DNA from: Streptomyces sp. WMMC940
GTDB taxonomy: Bacteria; Actinomycetota; Actinomycetes; Streptomycetales; Streptomycetaceae
Direction: 5' to 3'
DNA: 64,000 nt
NCBI RefSeq assembly: GCF_027460265.1
Contig: NZ_JAPZBC010000001.1
Coordinates: 1,821,001 to 1,885,000, forward strand
The position numbers were made by a program, and so were the translations under genes. The notes beneath the pieces were generated by a model. It saw only the letters and a list, made by a program, of their open reading frames with translations. It searched no databases and was not told the DNA's origin. Of the stretch, positions 8,107 to 16,401 are shown piece after piece; positions within the stretch are counted from its first letter, which is position 1; the number at the start of each line of letters is the position of its first letter.

Positions 8107-9606
8107 TCAGTGCTTCACGGCGGGCGCGGCATTCCGCTGGGCCGACGGGGCCTCACTGCGCCAGTCCGGGTGCCCGGGCATCCTCGGGGTCTTCTCCCCG
8201 TAGAGCCAGCCCCTGAAGAACCCGGTCAGGTCGCGGCCCGAGACCCGCTGGGCGAGGGCGGTGAAGTCCGCCGTCGTCGCCGTGCCGTCCCGGTGCTCGG
8301 CGACCCAGGCCCGCTCCAGCGTCTCGAACGCGTCCTTGCCGATCTCCTGTCGCAGTGCGTAGAGGACCAGCGCACTGCCCTCGTACACGATCGGCCGGAA
8401 CAGCCCGAGCTGCCGGCCGGGTGCCGCGGGCTTCGGGGCGGCCGGTGGCCCGCCGGCGGCGCGCCAGCCGTCGGACTGCGCGTATGCCTCGCGCATCTGC
8501 TCCTCGAGCGGCTGCTCGGCGTGCTCCTCCGCGTACAGCGAGCCGTACCAGGTGGCGTGGCCCTCGTTGAGCCAGAGGTCCGACCAGGTCCGCGGCGTGA
8601 CGCTGTTGCCGAACCACTGGTGGGCGAGTTCGTGGACCATGACCGACTCGACGTACCACTTCGGGTACCGGGCGTCGGTGAACATCGACGTCTCGAAGAG
8701 CGAAAGCGTCTGGGTCTCCAGGGCGAACCCGGTCTCGGCCTGCGCCAGGAGCACTCCGTACGTCTCGAACGGATAGCGCCCGACCTTGTTCTCCATCCAG
8801 GTGATGTGCCCGGGGGTCTTCCTGAGCCAGGGCTCGAGCCGTGCCCGCTGCGCTGCGGGGACGACGTCCCGTAGGGGCAGGCCGTGCGGGCCCTCGCGGC
8901 GGACGACGGCCGACTTCCCGATGCTGACCTGGGCCAGCTCGGTCGCCATGGGGTGCCGGGTGCGATAGACCCAGGTCCTGGTGGCGGACTTGGCGGTGGG
9001 CTCGGCGGCACCGGTCCGGGCGGCCGGGACCGGGAGGCCGTTGGCCACGGCGGTCAGCCCCGTCGGTGCCGTGATGCGGAACGTGAAGTGCGCCTTGTCT
9101 GCGGGGTGGTCGTTGCAGGGGAAGACGCGGTGGGCGGCGTCGGCCTGGTTGGCCATCGCCAGGCCGTCGGTCGTGCGCACCCAGCCGCCCGCCTCCCCAC
9201 CCTTCGGATCGCTGGTGTGGGTGACGGTGATGGCGAGGGGGGTGCCTGCGTCCACGGCCCGTCGCGGGGTGATCACCAGGTCCTCGCCGGCGGTCGTGAA
9301 CTCGGCACTGCTGCCGTTCACCTCGACAGCCCGTACGGTGCCGCTGGTGAAGTCGAGGTTGATCCGCTCCAGGTGCTTCGTGGCCCGTGCGTCGATCTTC
9401 GTCACGGCATCCAGCGGCCTGCTGTTGGCGCCCCGGTAGGTGAAGGCGATGTCGTAGGTGAGGACGTCGTACCCGGGGTTGCCCAGGTGCGGGAACAGCG
9501 GATCCCCGATCCCCAGCGGTTCGGGGCCGGGCAGTACGGCGGCGACCAGCGTGGCCGAGGCGGTGACGAGCAACGCCGCCCGCAGGCGTCGTGAGGTGAT
9601 CAGCAT
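8107..9606 (-). CDS. Secreted M1-family zinc metallopeptidase
   Basis: The 499-residue product has an N-terminal signal sequence (basic MLITSRRLRA followed by a hydrophobic ALLVTASATLVAAVL). An M1 aminopeptidase-like beta domain follows. The zinc site is HELAHQWFGN (His325, Glu326, His329) with the third ligand Glu348 in NEGHATW, 19 residues later, exactly as in M1 enzymes. The usual GxMEN exopeptidase motif is replaced by an ETQT-type motif, a variation seen in secreted actinobacterial members, so strict aminopeptidase activity is not certain. A longer frame reaching 10131 would overlap rshA in another frame; the ATG at 9606 starts exactly at the signal peptide and is used here. It is separated from rshA by 125 bases and a small hairpin. 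Confidence 0.9.
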   Translation of the reverse strand: MLITSRRLRAALLVTASATLVAAVLPGPEPLGIGDPLFPHLGNPGYDVLTYDIAFTYRGANSRPLDAVTKIDARATKHLERINLDFTSGTVRAVEVNGSSAEFTTAGEDLVITPRRAVDAGTPLAITVTHTSDPKGGEAGGWVRTTDGLAMANQADAAHRVFPCNDHPADKAHFTFRITAPTGLTAVANGLPVPAARTGAAEPTAKSATRTWVYRTRHPMATELAQVSIGKSAVVRREGPHGLPLRDVVPAAQRARLEPWLRKTPGHITWMENKVGRYPFETYGVLLAQAETGFALETQTLSLFETSMFTDARYPKWYVESVMVHELAHQWFGNSVTPRTWSDLWLNEGHATWYGSLYAEEHAEQPLEEQMREAYAQSDGWRAAGGPPAAPKPAAPGRQLGLFRPIVYEGSALVLYALRQEIGKDAFETLERAWVAEHRDGTATTADFTALAQRVSGRDLTGFFRGWLYGEKTPRMPGHPDWRSEAPSAQRNAAPAVKH

Positions 9607-9702
9607 GTCATCACCGCTACCAGCGCGGGGAACGCGGACCGCGGCGGCTCGCTCCGCGCACACCCGAAAGGGGTCAGGCGCCGGGGGCAGGGCGGTCGTC
9701 CG

Positions 9703-9718
9703 CGTCCTGAGAAGGACG
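9703..9718 (-). terminator. Small hairpin after rshA
   Basis: CGTCCT and AGGACG pair around a GAGA tetraloop 13 bases beyond the rshA stop. The stem is short (6 bp), so read-through into the peptidase gene is possible. Confidence 0.45.
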
Positions 9719-9731
9719 GCGGCGGGCCTGC

Positions 9732-11852
9732 TCAGGCGGAGGCCGGGTGCTGGGCGCGGCTCACGTCGTACACCCCCGCCACCTCGCGCATCGCCCTCAT
9801 CAGCGCGGGCAGCCCGGCGGCGTCCTGGAGCTGGAGCGTGTACGTGTGGCGTACGCGCTGTTCGCTCGGCGGTTCGACGGTGGCGGAGACGACCGCAGCC
9901 CCGGCCGTGGCGATGGCCTCGGTGAGATCCGCGAGGAGGCGGGGCCTGCCGAACGCCTCGGCGACCAGCGTGACGCGGCACTCCGCCGCCCGGCCCCAGC
10001 GCACCTCGACCGGCTCCCGCCCCATGGCGCGCATGCGGGACACGCCGGGACACTCGCCGCGGTGCACGGTGACCGCTCCGCCGCGGACCGCGAATCCGGT
10101 CACCACGTCGGGCGGCACCGGGGTGCAGCATCCGGCGAGCCGGACGGGGGCGTCGGGGAGGCCGGGCGCCTCCGCGACGGCGTTCGCGGCGGCCCGCCGG
10201 CCCCCGCCGGGGGACACGGGCGCCCGGGGCGCTGCGGCCTGCGGCTTGGCCGCCTCGGGGTGCTCGGCGAGCCAGCTGGTGATCGCGATCCGGGCCGCGG
10301 GAGTACGGGCGTGGTCGAGCCAGTCCGGCGAGGGCCCGGAGGCGGCGTCCTGGGCGAGCAGCGGCTGCACCGTGTCGCCGTCACCCAGCCGGGTGGCCAG
10401 CGCGGCGAGCCGGCCGTTGACACGGGCCCCGACACAGGCGTGCGCCGCATCGCCGTACTGCGCGTAGGCGGCGTCCACACAGCTCGCCCCGGCGGGAAGG
10501 CCGAGGGTGCCGCCGTCCGCGCGGAAGACGGTGATCTCGCGGTCCTCGGCGAGGTCCGCCTGCAGCGAGGTCCAGAAGGTGTCGGGGTCCGGGGCCGACT
10601 CCTGCCACTCCAGCAGCCGGGAGAGCCAGCCCGGCCTGGTGGGGTCGGCCCGCTCGCCGTCCGCTCCGCCGGGGGCGTCGCCCGCGCCCGCGGTGCCGCC
10701 CCCGTCCGCTGTGTCCAGCGCCGTGTACGGGTTGCCGAGGGCGACGACACCGGCCTCGGCGACGCGGTGCATCTGGTGCGTGCGGATGAGGACTTCGGCG
10801 ACGGCTCCGTCGGAGCCCGCGACCGCCGTGTGCAGTGACTGGTACAGGTTGAACTTGGGGGCGGCGATGAAGTCCTTGAACTCGGAGATCAACGGCGTGA
10901 AGCAGGTGTGCAGTTCGCCGAGGACGGCATAGCAGTCGGCGTCCTCGCCGACGAGGACGAGGAGGCGGCCGAAGTCCGTGCCGGACAGCTCGCCGCGCTT
11001 GAGCCGTAGGCGGTGCACGGAGACGAAGTGCCGTGGCCGGACGAGGACTTCGGCCGGGATGCCCGCGTCCCGCAGGACGGCTCCGACGCTCTCGGCGACG
11101 GTGGCCAGGGCGTCACCCGCGTCGGCGTTCTCCGCGATGAGCGCGCGGGTGCGTTCGTACTCCTCGGGGTGGAGGATCGCGAAGACCAGGTCCTCCAGCT
11201 CGGTCTTCAGCGCCTGGACGCCGAGCCGCTCGGCGAGCGGGATCAGCACGTCGCGGGTGACCTTGGCGATGCGCGCCTGTTTCTCGGGTCGCATCACACC
11301 GAGGGTGCGCATGTTGTGCAGCCGGTCGGCGAGTTTGATGGACATGACCCGGACGTCGTTGCCGGTGGCGACGAGCATCTTGCGGAAGGTCTCCGGCTCG
11401 GCGGCCGCGCCGTAGTCGACCTTCTCCAGTTTGGTGACGCCGTCGACGAGGTAGCAGACCTCCTCGCCGAACTCCGTCCGCACCTGGTCGAGTGTCACTT
11501 CGGTGTCCTCCACGGTGTCGTGGAGGAGCGAGGCGGTCAAGGTCGTGGTCTCCGCGCCGAGTTCGGCGAGGATCAGCGTCACGGCGAGCGGGTGCGTGAT
11601 GTACGGCTCGCCGCTCTTGCGGAACTGCCCGCGGTGCGAGGACTCGGCGAGGACGTACGCCCTGCGCAGGATCGTCAGATCGGCGTCGGGGTGGTGGGCG
11701 CGGTGCGCCTCCGCGACGTGGCCGATGGCGTCGGGGACCCGGTCCCGTGCTGTCGGACCGAGCAGCGCGGCTCTGCCCAGCCGACGGAGGTCGAGCCTGG
11801 GGCGGGCGCGTCGGCGGCTGGGAGCACCAGGGTTGGTGGCCTCTGCACTCAT
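9732..11852 (-). CDS. rshA: RelA/SpoT homologue RshA, (p)ppGpp hydrolase-type with degenerate synthetase domain
   Basis: The 706-residue protein has the long RSH layout. The HD hydrolase domain is intact: SSHRGQFRKSGEPYITHP (His73, His87), LLHDTVEDT (His111-Asp112) and IKLADRLHNMRTL. The synthetase domain (about 240-370) is recognisable by FKDFIAAPKFNLYQSLHT, but the usual GRPKH is VRPRH, the DLVGIRIL-type strand has lost its arginine, and EVQIRT is EVLIRT. I infer that synthesis is weak or absent. A TGS domain (about 450-520) and a C-terminal ACT domain (about 630-700) follow. S. coelicolor RshA is the second RSH protein alongside RelA. The ATG at 11852 has GGAGGTG four bases upstream; the frame extending to 11936 lacks such a site. 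Confidence 0.88.
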   Translation of the reverse strand: MSAEATNPGAPSRRRARPRLDLRRLGRAALLGPTARDRVPDAIGHVAEAHRAHHPDADLTILRRAYVLAESSHRGQFRKSGEPYITHPLAVTLILAELGAETTTLTASLLHDTVEDTEVTLDQVRTEFGEEVCYLVDGVTKLEKVDYGAAAEPETFRKMLVATGNDVRVMSIKLADRLHNMRTLGVMRPEKQARIAKVTRDVLIPLAERLGVQALKTELEDLVFAILHPEEYERTRALIAENADAGDALATVAESVGAVLRDAGIPAEVLVRPRHFVSVHRLRLKRGELSGTDFGRLLVLVGEDADCYAVLGELHTCFTPLISEFKDFIAAPKFNLYQSLHTAVAGSDGAVAEVLIRTHQMHRVAEAGVVALGNPYTALDTADGGGTAGAGDAPGGADGERADPTRPGWLSRLLEWQESAPDPDTFWTSLQADLAEDREITVFRADGGTLGLPAGASCVDAAYAQYGDAAHACVGARVNGRLAALATRLGDGDTVQPLLAQDAASGPSPDWLDHARTPAARIAITSWLAEHPEAAKPQAAAPRAPVSPGGGRRAAANAVAEAPGLPDAPVRLAGCCTPVPPDVVTGFAVRGGAVTVHRGECPGVSRMRAMGREPVEVRWGRAAECRVTLVAEAFGRPRLLADLTEAIATAGAAVVSATVEPPSEQRVRHTYTLQLQDAAGLPALMRAMREVAGVYDVSRAQHPASA

Positions 11853-12090
11853 GGGGCACCTCCGGCAGCGTCGACCGGCGGTGGGCGGAGCAGGTGTGCC
11901 CTCCCTGCCGGTGCTTGATGCTACCGAGCCCACCACGTAGCCGAGTTCACCTCTCGCTCAGCGTGAATCGGATCACCCATTCGAGCGATGGTTCAGGGGA
12001 TGCGCGTTCCCATCGGCGGTGCGACCCGTGCCGTGGGACGCCGGGGAGCGCGGCCGGAGGCCCGTGCCGCGGGACGCGATGGAGCGCAGC

Positions 12091-12987
12091 TCAGGCCGGG
12101 GCCTCGAGCCAGGCGGGGTCGATGTGGCCCTCGGCGACGATCACGGCGGGACCGGTCATCTCGATCTCGCCGTCCGGGTGCTCGGTGATCACCAGCCGGC
12201 CGCCCGGAAGGTCCACCGTGTACGTGACGGGGACACCGGTCACGGCGGGGTCGGCGCCGTCCCTGCGCGCCGCCGCCACGGCGACGGCGCAGGCGCCGGT
12301 GCCGCACGAACGGGTCTCGCCGGAGCCTCGCTCGTGCACCCTCATGGCCACGTGGCGCGGGCCCCGGTCGACGACGAACTCGATGTTCACTCCGTCCGGG
12401 TACACCGAGGCCGGGGTGAACGGCGGGGCGGAGAGCAGTCCGCCCGCGTGGCCGAGGTCCTCGACGAACGCGACCGCGTGCGGATTGCCCATGTTCACGT
12501 TCCGGGCGGGCCAGCTGCGGCCGTCGACGGTGACGGTGACACCGTCCTCGGGGAGCCGGGCCCGGCCCATGGCGACGGTGATGTCGCCGTCCTCGTCGAT
12601 GTGCACCCACTTGACGCCGCCGCGCGTGGCCACCGCGAGGTCACCTGCGCCGACGAGGCCCGCCCGGAGCAGATAGCGGGCGAACACCCGCACTCCGTTG
12701 CCGCACATCTCGGCGATCGAACCGTCCGCGTTGCGGTAGTCCATGAACCACTCGGCCTCGCCCGCCTGGGAACGCGCCTCGGGGTGCGCGGCGGAGCGCA
12801 CGACGTGGAGCAGCCCGTCGCCCCCGATGCCCGCGCGGCGGTCGCAGAGTGTGGCGACCACGGAGGCGGGCAGCTCGATCTCGTTGCCGGGGTCCGGGAC
12901 GATCACGAAGTCGTTCTCGGTCCCGTGGCCCTTCAGGAAGGCGATGGGCGAGAGCGGTGGCGTGGTCGGGGTGGCGTCGCTGGTCAC
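12091..12987 (-). CDS. dapF: Diaminopimelate epimerase
   Basis: DapF interconverts LL- and meso-diaminopimelate in the lysine and peptidoglycan pathway. Streptomyces walls contain LL-DAP, and the meso form is needed for lysine. The 298-residue product has both catalytic cysteines: Cys95 in EMCGNGVR and Cys228 in GSGETRSCGTGA, plus the N-terminal FLKGHGTENDFV. The start is a GTG with no convincing ribosome site; a TACGAT -10-like hexamer ends six bases before it, so the transcript may begin at the start codon. Upstream lie the small membrane protein gene and miaA. Between dapF and rshA is a 238-base gap containing a loose 33-base duplication (CCCGTGCCGYGGGACGC at about 12027 and 12060). Confidence 0.95.
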   Translation of the reverse strand: MTSDATPTTPPLSPIAFLKGHGTENDFVIVPDPGNEIELPASVVATLCDRRAGIGGDGLLHVVRSAAHPEARSQAGEAEWFMDYRNADGSIAEMCGNGVRVFARYLLRAGLVGAGDLAVATRGGVKWVHIDEDGDITVAMGRARLPEDGVTVTVDGRSWPARNVNMGNPHAVAFVEDLGHAGGLLSAPPFTPASVYPDGVNIEFVVDRGPRHVAMRVHERGSGETRSCGTGACAVAVAAARRDGADPAVTGVPVTYTVDLPGGRLVITEHPDGEIEMTGPAVIVAEGHIDPAWLEAPA

Positions 12988-12993
12988 CCGACC

Positions 12994-12999
12994 ATCGTA
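12994..12999 (-). promoter_or_regulatory. -10 hexamer placing dapF transcription start at its GTG
   Basis: TACGAT (TAnnnT type) ends six bases before the dapF GTG at 12987, the spacing expected for leaderless mRNA. I see no good -35 hexamer and no Shine-Dalgarno sequence. This is an inference from position alone. Confidence 0.45.
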
Positions 13000-13016
13000 A
13001 GGGCCGGTCCCGGCAC

Positions 13017-13478
13017 TCAGCGGAGCCGGGCCACGCGCCAGACCGCGAGGGCGACGAGGGCCGCGGCCACCACGACGTACAGGGCGATCACGCGCCAGTC
13101 GGGGCGCTCCCCGGAGCTGCGCTCGGGCAGGCCCGGCCAGGTGTGGCCGACACGGCGGGCGGCCATCATGCCCCAGCCCGCGGCGCAGCAGCTGATCAGG
13201 AGACCGAGCATGGCGACGACCGCACCGCCGTCCCCGGAACCGAACGCGAGCGGGAACGCGAACATCAGCGAACCGACGGCGGCGAGGCCCACGATGGGCG
13301 CGAGCTGCCAGATCCTGAGGCGCCGGGGCGGACGCAGCTCCACCTCGACCGCGCCGTCGGCTCCCGAGTCGTCCGCGCCGTCCGCGAGCAGGTCAACGGT
13401 CTCGTCCGGGCCGTCGGGGCTCAGACGGGACAGGTCGTTCCGTGCCCGCTGTTCTCTGTCGCGAGGGCCGGCCTCCAT
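13017..13478 (-). CDS. Small integral membrane protein, function unknown
   Basis: The 153-residue protein has about 50 acidic and charged residues (rich in Asp, Glu and Arg) followed by three predicted membrane helices: IWQLAPIVGLAAVGSLMFAF, AVVAMLGLLISCCAAGWGMMA and VIALYVVVAAALVALAVW. No catalytic motif is visible. The ATG at 13478 has GGGAGG upstream with a 10-base gap; an in-frame GTG six bases earlier at 13484 is equally possible. It lies between miaA and dapF on the same strand. I do not recognise a function. Confidence 0.75.
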   Translation of the reverse strand: MEAGPRDREQRARNDLSRLSPDGPDETVDLLADGADDSGADGAVEVELRPPRRLRIWQLAPIVGLAAVGSLMFAFPLAFGSGDGGAVVAMLGLLISCCAAGWGMMAARRVGHTWPGLPERSSGERPDWRVIALYVVVAAALVALAVWRVARLR

Positions 13479-13583
13479 CGCCACGCGCCCTCCCAACTCG
13501 GACCACTAGTCGATCGATGCTCGATGATGGCACGGCCCGAGGCACCGGAATGACGGCCGTGGCGTCCCGATGCCATCACGTGA

Positions 13584-14522
13584 TCAGGCTGTAACCGGTC
13601 GTTCGACCAACGCGAGAGCGCGTCCCGGAAGTTCCCGGCGGTCCGCGGCGGCACCGCTCAGCCAGTGCACGCGCGGATCCCGGCGGAACCAGGAGTCCTG
13701 ACGACGCGCGAAACGCTTGGTGGCGCGCACGGTCTCGGCGCGCGCCGCCTCCTCGGTGCACTCCCCCGCGAGCGCCGAGAGGACCTGCTGGTAGCCGAGC
13801 GCGCGCGAGGCGGTGCGCCCGGCCCGCAGCCCCTGGGCCTCCAGGGCCCGCACCTCGTCGACGAGACCCGCCTCCCACATGCGGTCCACCCGCAGCGCGA
13901 TGCGTTCGTCGAGTTCGGGGCGGGCGACGTCGACACCGATCTGCACGGTGTCGTACACGGCGTCGTGGCCGGGCAGGTTGGCGGTGAAGGGCCTGCCGGT
14001 GATCTCGATCACCTCCAGGGCCCGGACGATTCGCCGGCCGTTGCCGGGCAGGATCGCGCGGGCGGCCTCCGGGTCGGCTTCGGCCAGCCGCGCGTGCAGC
14101 ACTCCGGAGCCGCGCTCCTCCAGTTCGGCCTCGAGGCGGGCGCGGACCTCGGGGTCGGTACCGGGGAACTCCAGCGCGTCGATCGCACCGCGCACGTACA
14201 GCCCCGATCCCCCGACGAGGACGGGCGTACGACCCTCGGCGAGCAGCCGGTCGATCTCCGCACGGGCCAGCTTCTGGTACTCGGCGACGCTCGCCGCCTC
14301 CGTGACGTCCCAGATGTCGAGGAGGTGGTGCGGAATTCCGCCGCGCTCCTCCTCCGTCAGTTTGGCGGTCCCGATGTCCATCCCGCGGTAGAGCTGCATC
14401 GAGTCGGCGTTGACGACCTCGCCGCCGAGCTGCCGGGCCAGATGGACGCCCAGATCGGACTTGCCGGCCGCGGTGGGACCGACGACGGCGATGACCCGCG
14501 GTGCGGGGGCTGCGCTTCTCAC
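13584..14522 (-). CDS. miaA: tRNA dimethylallyltransferase MiaA
   Basis: MiaA transfers the dimethylallyl group from DMAPP to adenine 37 of tRNAs that read codons starting with U. The 312-residue product shows the P-loop GPTAAGKS (15-22), DSMQLYRGMDIGTAK for prenyl acceptor and phosphate binding, the GGSGLYVRG motif, and TKRFARRQDSWFRRDP near the C-terminus. The downstream modifier MiaB is encoded about 2 kb away at 17892. The GTG at 14522 lacks a clear ribosome site; GAGACT ends six bases before it, which again resembles a promoter hexamer. Divergent from the gene at 14706 with a 183-base gap. Confidence 0.96.
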   Translation of the reverse strand: MRSAAPAPRVIAVVGPTAAGKSDLGVHLARQLGGEVVNADSMQLYRGMDIGTAKLTEEERGGIPHHLLDIWDVTEAASVAEYQKLARAEIDRLLAEGRTPVLVGGSGLYVRGAIDALEFPGTDPEVRARLEAELEERGSGVLHARLAEADPEAARAILPGNGRRIVRALEVIEITGRPFTANLPGHDAVYDTVQIGVDVARPELDERIALRVDRMWEAGLVDEVRALEAQGLRAGRTASRALGYQQVLSALAGECTEEAARAETVRATKRFARRQDSWFRRDPRVHWLSGAAADRRELPGRALALVERPVTA

Positions 14523-14705
14523 CGGCCCAGTCTCGCAAACGACCCCGGCTGTCCCCGAACGAGCTACGTGACGGCACCTGCACGGGGTCGTTGCCTGTTG
14601 CGAGGTTCCGGCCGCCGGTCACTGAACCGGCGCCGCCGGGGCGGAGCGATGGGACGCTCCGGACGGCGCGGAATTTCGCCCACACGAGTAGGCTATGGAG
14701 TAGAT

Positions 14706-15077
14706 ATGGGCGTTTTTGCAAGGTTTCGCCGGAAGGTCAAAGTTGCTGGGGAGGCGTCGACCGAGGAAGGCACGGCCGGCCGTGTGACGGCCGGTCCCGA
14801 GGAAGGCGCCGCCGGGGAACCTGCCAAGGACGCCGTGCAGGTGAAGGAGCCAGTGGAGGCGTCCGCGGACGAGGCCACCGGCTCCGTGGACTCCCTGAAC
14901 GGTGCGGACGACGACGAGGCCGCAACCGGCGCCGAGGAGGCTCCGGCGGCCTCCGGCGCGGCCGGCGGTCCCGGACCGTCGGACGGATCCTCCGGGGCGG
15001 AGCACGTCGAGATCCCGAAGCAGCAGTCCGTCGACGAGGCCGCGGACAACGGAGCCGGGGAAGGCGCCCGTAAGTAG
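14706..15077 (+). CDS. Small acidic, low-complexity protein of unknown function
   Basis: The 123-residue product begins with a basic MGVFARFRRKVKV and then becomes almost entirely Ala/Glu/Asp/Gly/Ser/Pro. It has no predicted secondary structure motif, membrane segment or signal peptide that I can recognise. The basic start plus long acidic disordered tail suggests a binding or bridging protein, but that is speculation. GGAG lies five bases before the ATG. The next gene starts 23 bases downstream, so they are likely cotranscribed, ending at the hairpin at 15377-15400. Homologues with this N-terminus are, as I recall, found next to miaA in other streptomycetes. Confidence 0.75.
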   Translation: MGVFARFRRKVKVAGEASTEEGTAGRVTAGPEEGAAGEPAKDAVQVKEPVEASADEATGSVDSLNGADDDEAATGAEEAPAASGAAGGPGPSDGSSGAEHVEIPKQQSVDEAADNGAGEGARK

Positions 15078-15100
15078 ATCCGGATGAGCGAAGGTGACCC

Positions 15101-15358
15101 ATGGGCATCATGGACACGCTGAAGGCCAAGCTCGCCCCCGCCCGGGAGAAGGTCTCCGACCTCGCCCACCACCACGGGCACAAGATCGAGCACGGTTTGG
15201 ACAAGGCCGCACGGACGGTCGACCATCGGACCAAGGGCAAGTACAGCGACAAGATCGAGTCGGGTACCGGCAAGGCCAAGGAGGCCCTGGACCGCCTCGC
15301 CCACAAGGACGACGGCACGCAGAAGGGCGGCGAAGGCACCCCGCCGCCGGCTTCCTGA
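15101..15358 (+). CDS. MT0933/Rv0909-like antitoxin-family small protein
   Basis: The 85-residue, Lys/His-rich, helical protein starts MGIMDTLKAKLAPAREKV and continues with amphipathic helices (repeated Ala/Lys/Asp heptad-like pattern) and a disordered tail. This resembles the MT0933_antitox family (PF14013), defined by the Rv0909 antitoxin of Mycobacterium tuberculosis. No Rv0910-like (START-fold) toxin gene lies next to it, so a toxin-antitoxin role is doubtful here. It may instead be a structural or stress protein, in the way CsbD-like proteins are. Family assignment is from pattern only. It is the second gene of a two-gene operon. Confidence 0.7.
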   Translation: MGIMDTLKAKLAPAREKVSDLAHHHGHKIEHGLDKAARTVDHRTKGKYSDKIESGTGKAKEALDRLAHKDDGTQKGGEGTPPPAS

Positions 15359-15376
15359 GGGTGCGACGGCGCCACT

Positions 15377-15400
15377 GCCGCGGAGTTCCGGCTCCGCGGC
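15377..15400 (+). terminator. Terminator hairpin after the 14706-15358 gene pair
   Basis: A 9-bp stem, GCCGCGGAG with CTCCGCGGC, closes a TTCCGG loop 18 bases after the stop codon of the antitoxin-like gene. The rest of the 185-base convergent gap to 15544 shows no gene. Confidence 0.65.
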
Positions 15401-15543
15401 GGTCCGCCGTGTCCGGGGGAAGGCCGAGCCGGTCGCGGCAGCGTGGTGCTCGATCGCTCCGGCGCCTCGGGGCACGCCCGCAGACGGCCGCCGCCCGCGC
15501 CGTGAACCGGTGCGGTCGTCCCCGACGGGGTGGGGGCGCGGTG

Positions 15544-16260
15544 TCAGGACCAGGCGGCGACGAAGTACCCGACGCCGTACGGGGCGTCCTCGTAGAGGAG
15601 CTGCCCGGTCAGTCCGGCGTCCTCGGCGGCTCCCGCGAGGACCTGCCACGGTGCGCGCCCGGCCACCTGGAGCTCCCGTGCGAGGGACTCGTCGAGCCCG
15701 GCGAGCACCGCGGTGTCCGCGGCCCCGAGCGCCCGGGCGGCCTCCGCGTCGAACGGCGCCGCGCGTTCGTCCAGGTATCCCGGTGCCTTGAGGGTGCGGC
15801 GGGCACTGCCGTCGCCCATGACGAGCAATGCGACCCGCCGGGCCCGCGCGGCCAGCTCCCGGCCCGTCTCCACACAGCGCGCGGTGGTCAGACCGACGTC
15901 CACGGCGAGACCCTCCACCGGGGCGATGGACCAGCTCGCACGTTCCAGCAGCCAGGCCCCGACGGCCAGCGCCACGGGAAGCCGTCCCTCCGGCGCAGGC
16001 CCCTCGCCGGTGCCCAGTCGCACGTGCGAGGCCACGCCGAAGCCCTCGAAGGAACCGGGCGTCCCCTGGGCGTGGGCACCGGGCCGCTCGCCGGGTCCCG
16101 CGGGGCCCACCACGAACAGCACCTCGGGACGGGAGGCGGCCAGCACACCCAGCACGTCGGCACACGCGGTCCGGGCCGCGTCGAGTTCGGAGGCGGCGCC
16201 GGCGGCCACGTCGGGCACGAGGAGCGGAGGGCTGGGGCAGACAGCTGCGGCGACAAGCAT
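15544..16260 (-). CDS. LigB-superfamily (class III extradiol dioxygenase-like) protein
   Basis: The 238-residue product starts MLVAAAVCPSPPLLVPDVA, which matches the N-terminus of proteins in the LigB/extradiol class III superfamily. VLFVVGP, VALLVMGDGSARRTLKAPGYLDERAAPFD and GVGYFVAAW also fit. The canonical metal-binding His pair near the N-terminus (usually HxPxxxH) is not seen: the motif here is CPSPPLL. Catalysis is therefore uncertain, and it may be a non-catalytic or divergent member. It has no operon partner; miaB lies 142 bases downstream on the same strand. A TAGGCT hexamer ends six bases before the ATG and there is no ribosome site, suggesting a leaderless mRNA. Confidence 0.7.
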   Translation of the reverse strand: MLVAAAVCPSPPLLVPDVAAGAASELDAARTACADVLGVLAASRPEVLFVVGPAGPGERPGAHAQGTPGSFEGFGVASHVRLGTGEGPAPEGRLPVALAVGAWLLERASWSIAPVEGLAVDVGLTTARCVETGRELAARARRVALLVMGDGSARRTLKAPGYLDERAAPFDAEAARALGAADTAVLAGLDESLARELQVAGRAPWQVLAGAAEDAGLTGQLLYEDAPYGVGYFVAAWS

Positions 16261-16266
16261 GATCGC

Positions 16267-16272
16267 AGCCTA
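16267..16272 (-). promoter_or_regulatory. -10 hexamer placing transcription start at the ATG of the LigB-like gene
   Basis: TAGGCT on the minus strand is followed by six bases and then the ATG at 16260. There is no Shine-Dalgarno sequence. The -35 region is GC-rich and unconvincing. Confidence 0.45.
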
Positions 16273-16401
16273 GTGCGCGGGCTCCGGGCGGCCCCGGACG
16301 ACCGGCGACTGCCCACGACGGGTCGGCCCGGGGCATTGGTTCCCGGACCTCGCCGGACGCACCGGCACCCGGCGGCAATGGCCCGCCACGTACCCGCCGG
16401 G

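Noticed and set aside
9607..10131. N-terminal extension of the M1 peptidase to 10131
   Set aside because: It would overlap rshA in another frame, lacks homologous sequence, and the signal peptide begins at 9606.
15101..15358. Complete toxin-antitoxin pair
   Set aside because: No toxin gene is adjacent. The neighbour at 14706 is an acidic low-complexity protein, not a START-fold toxin.
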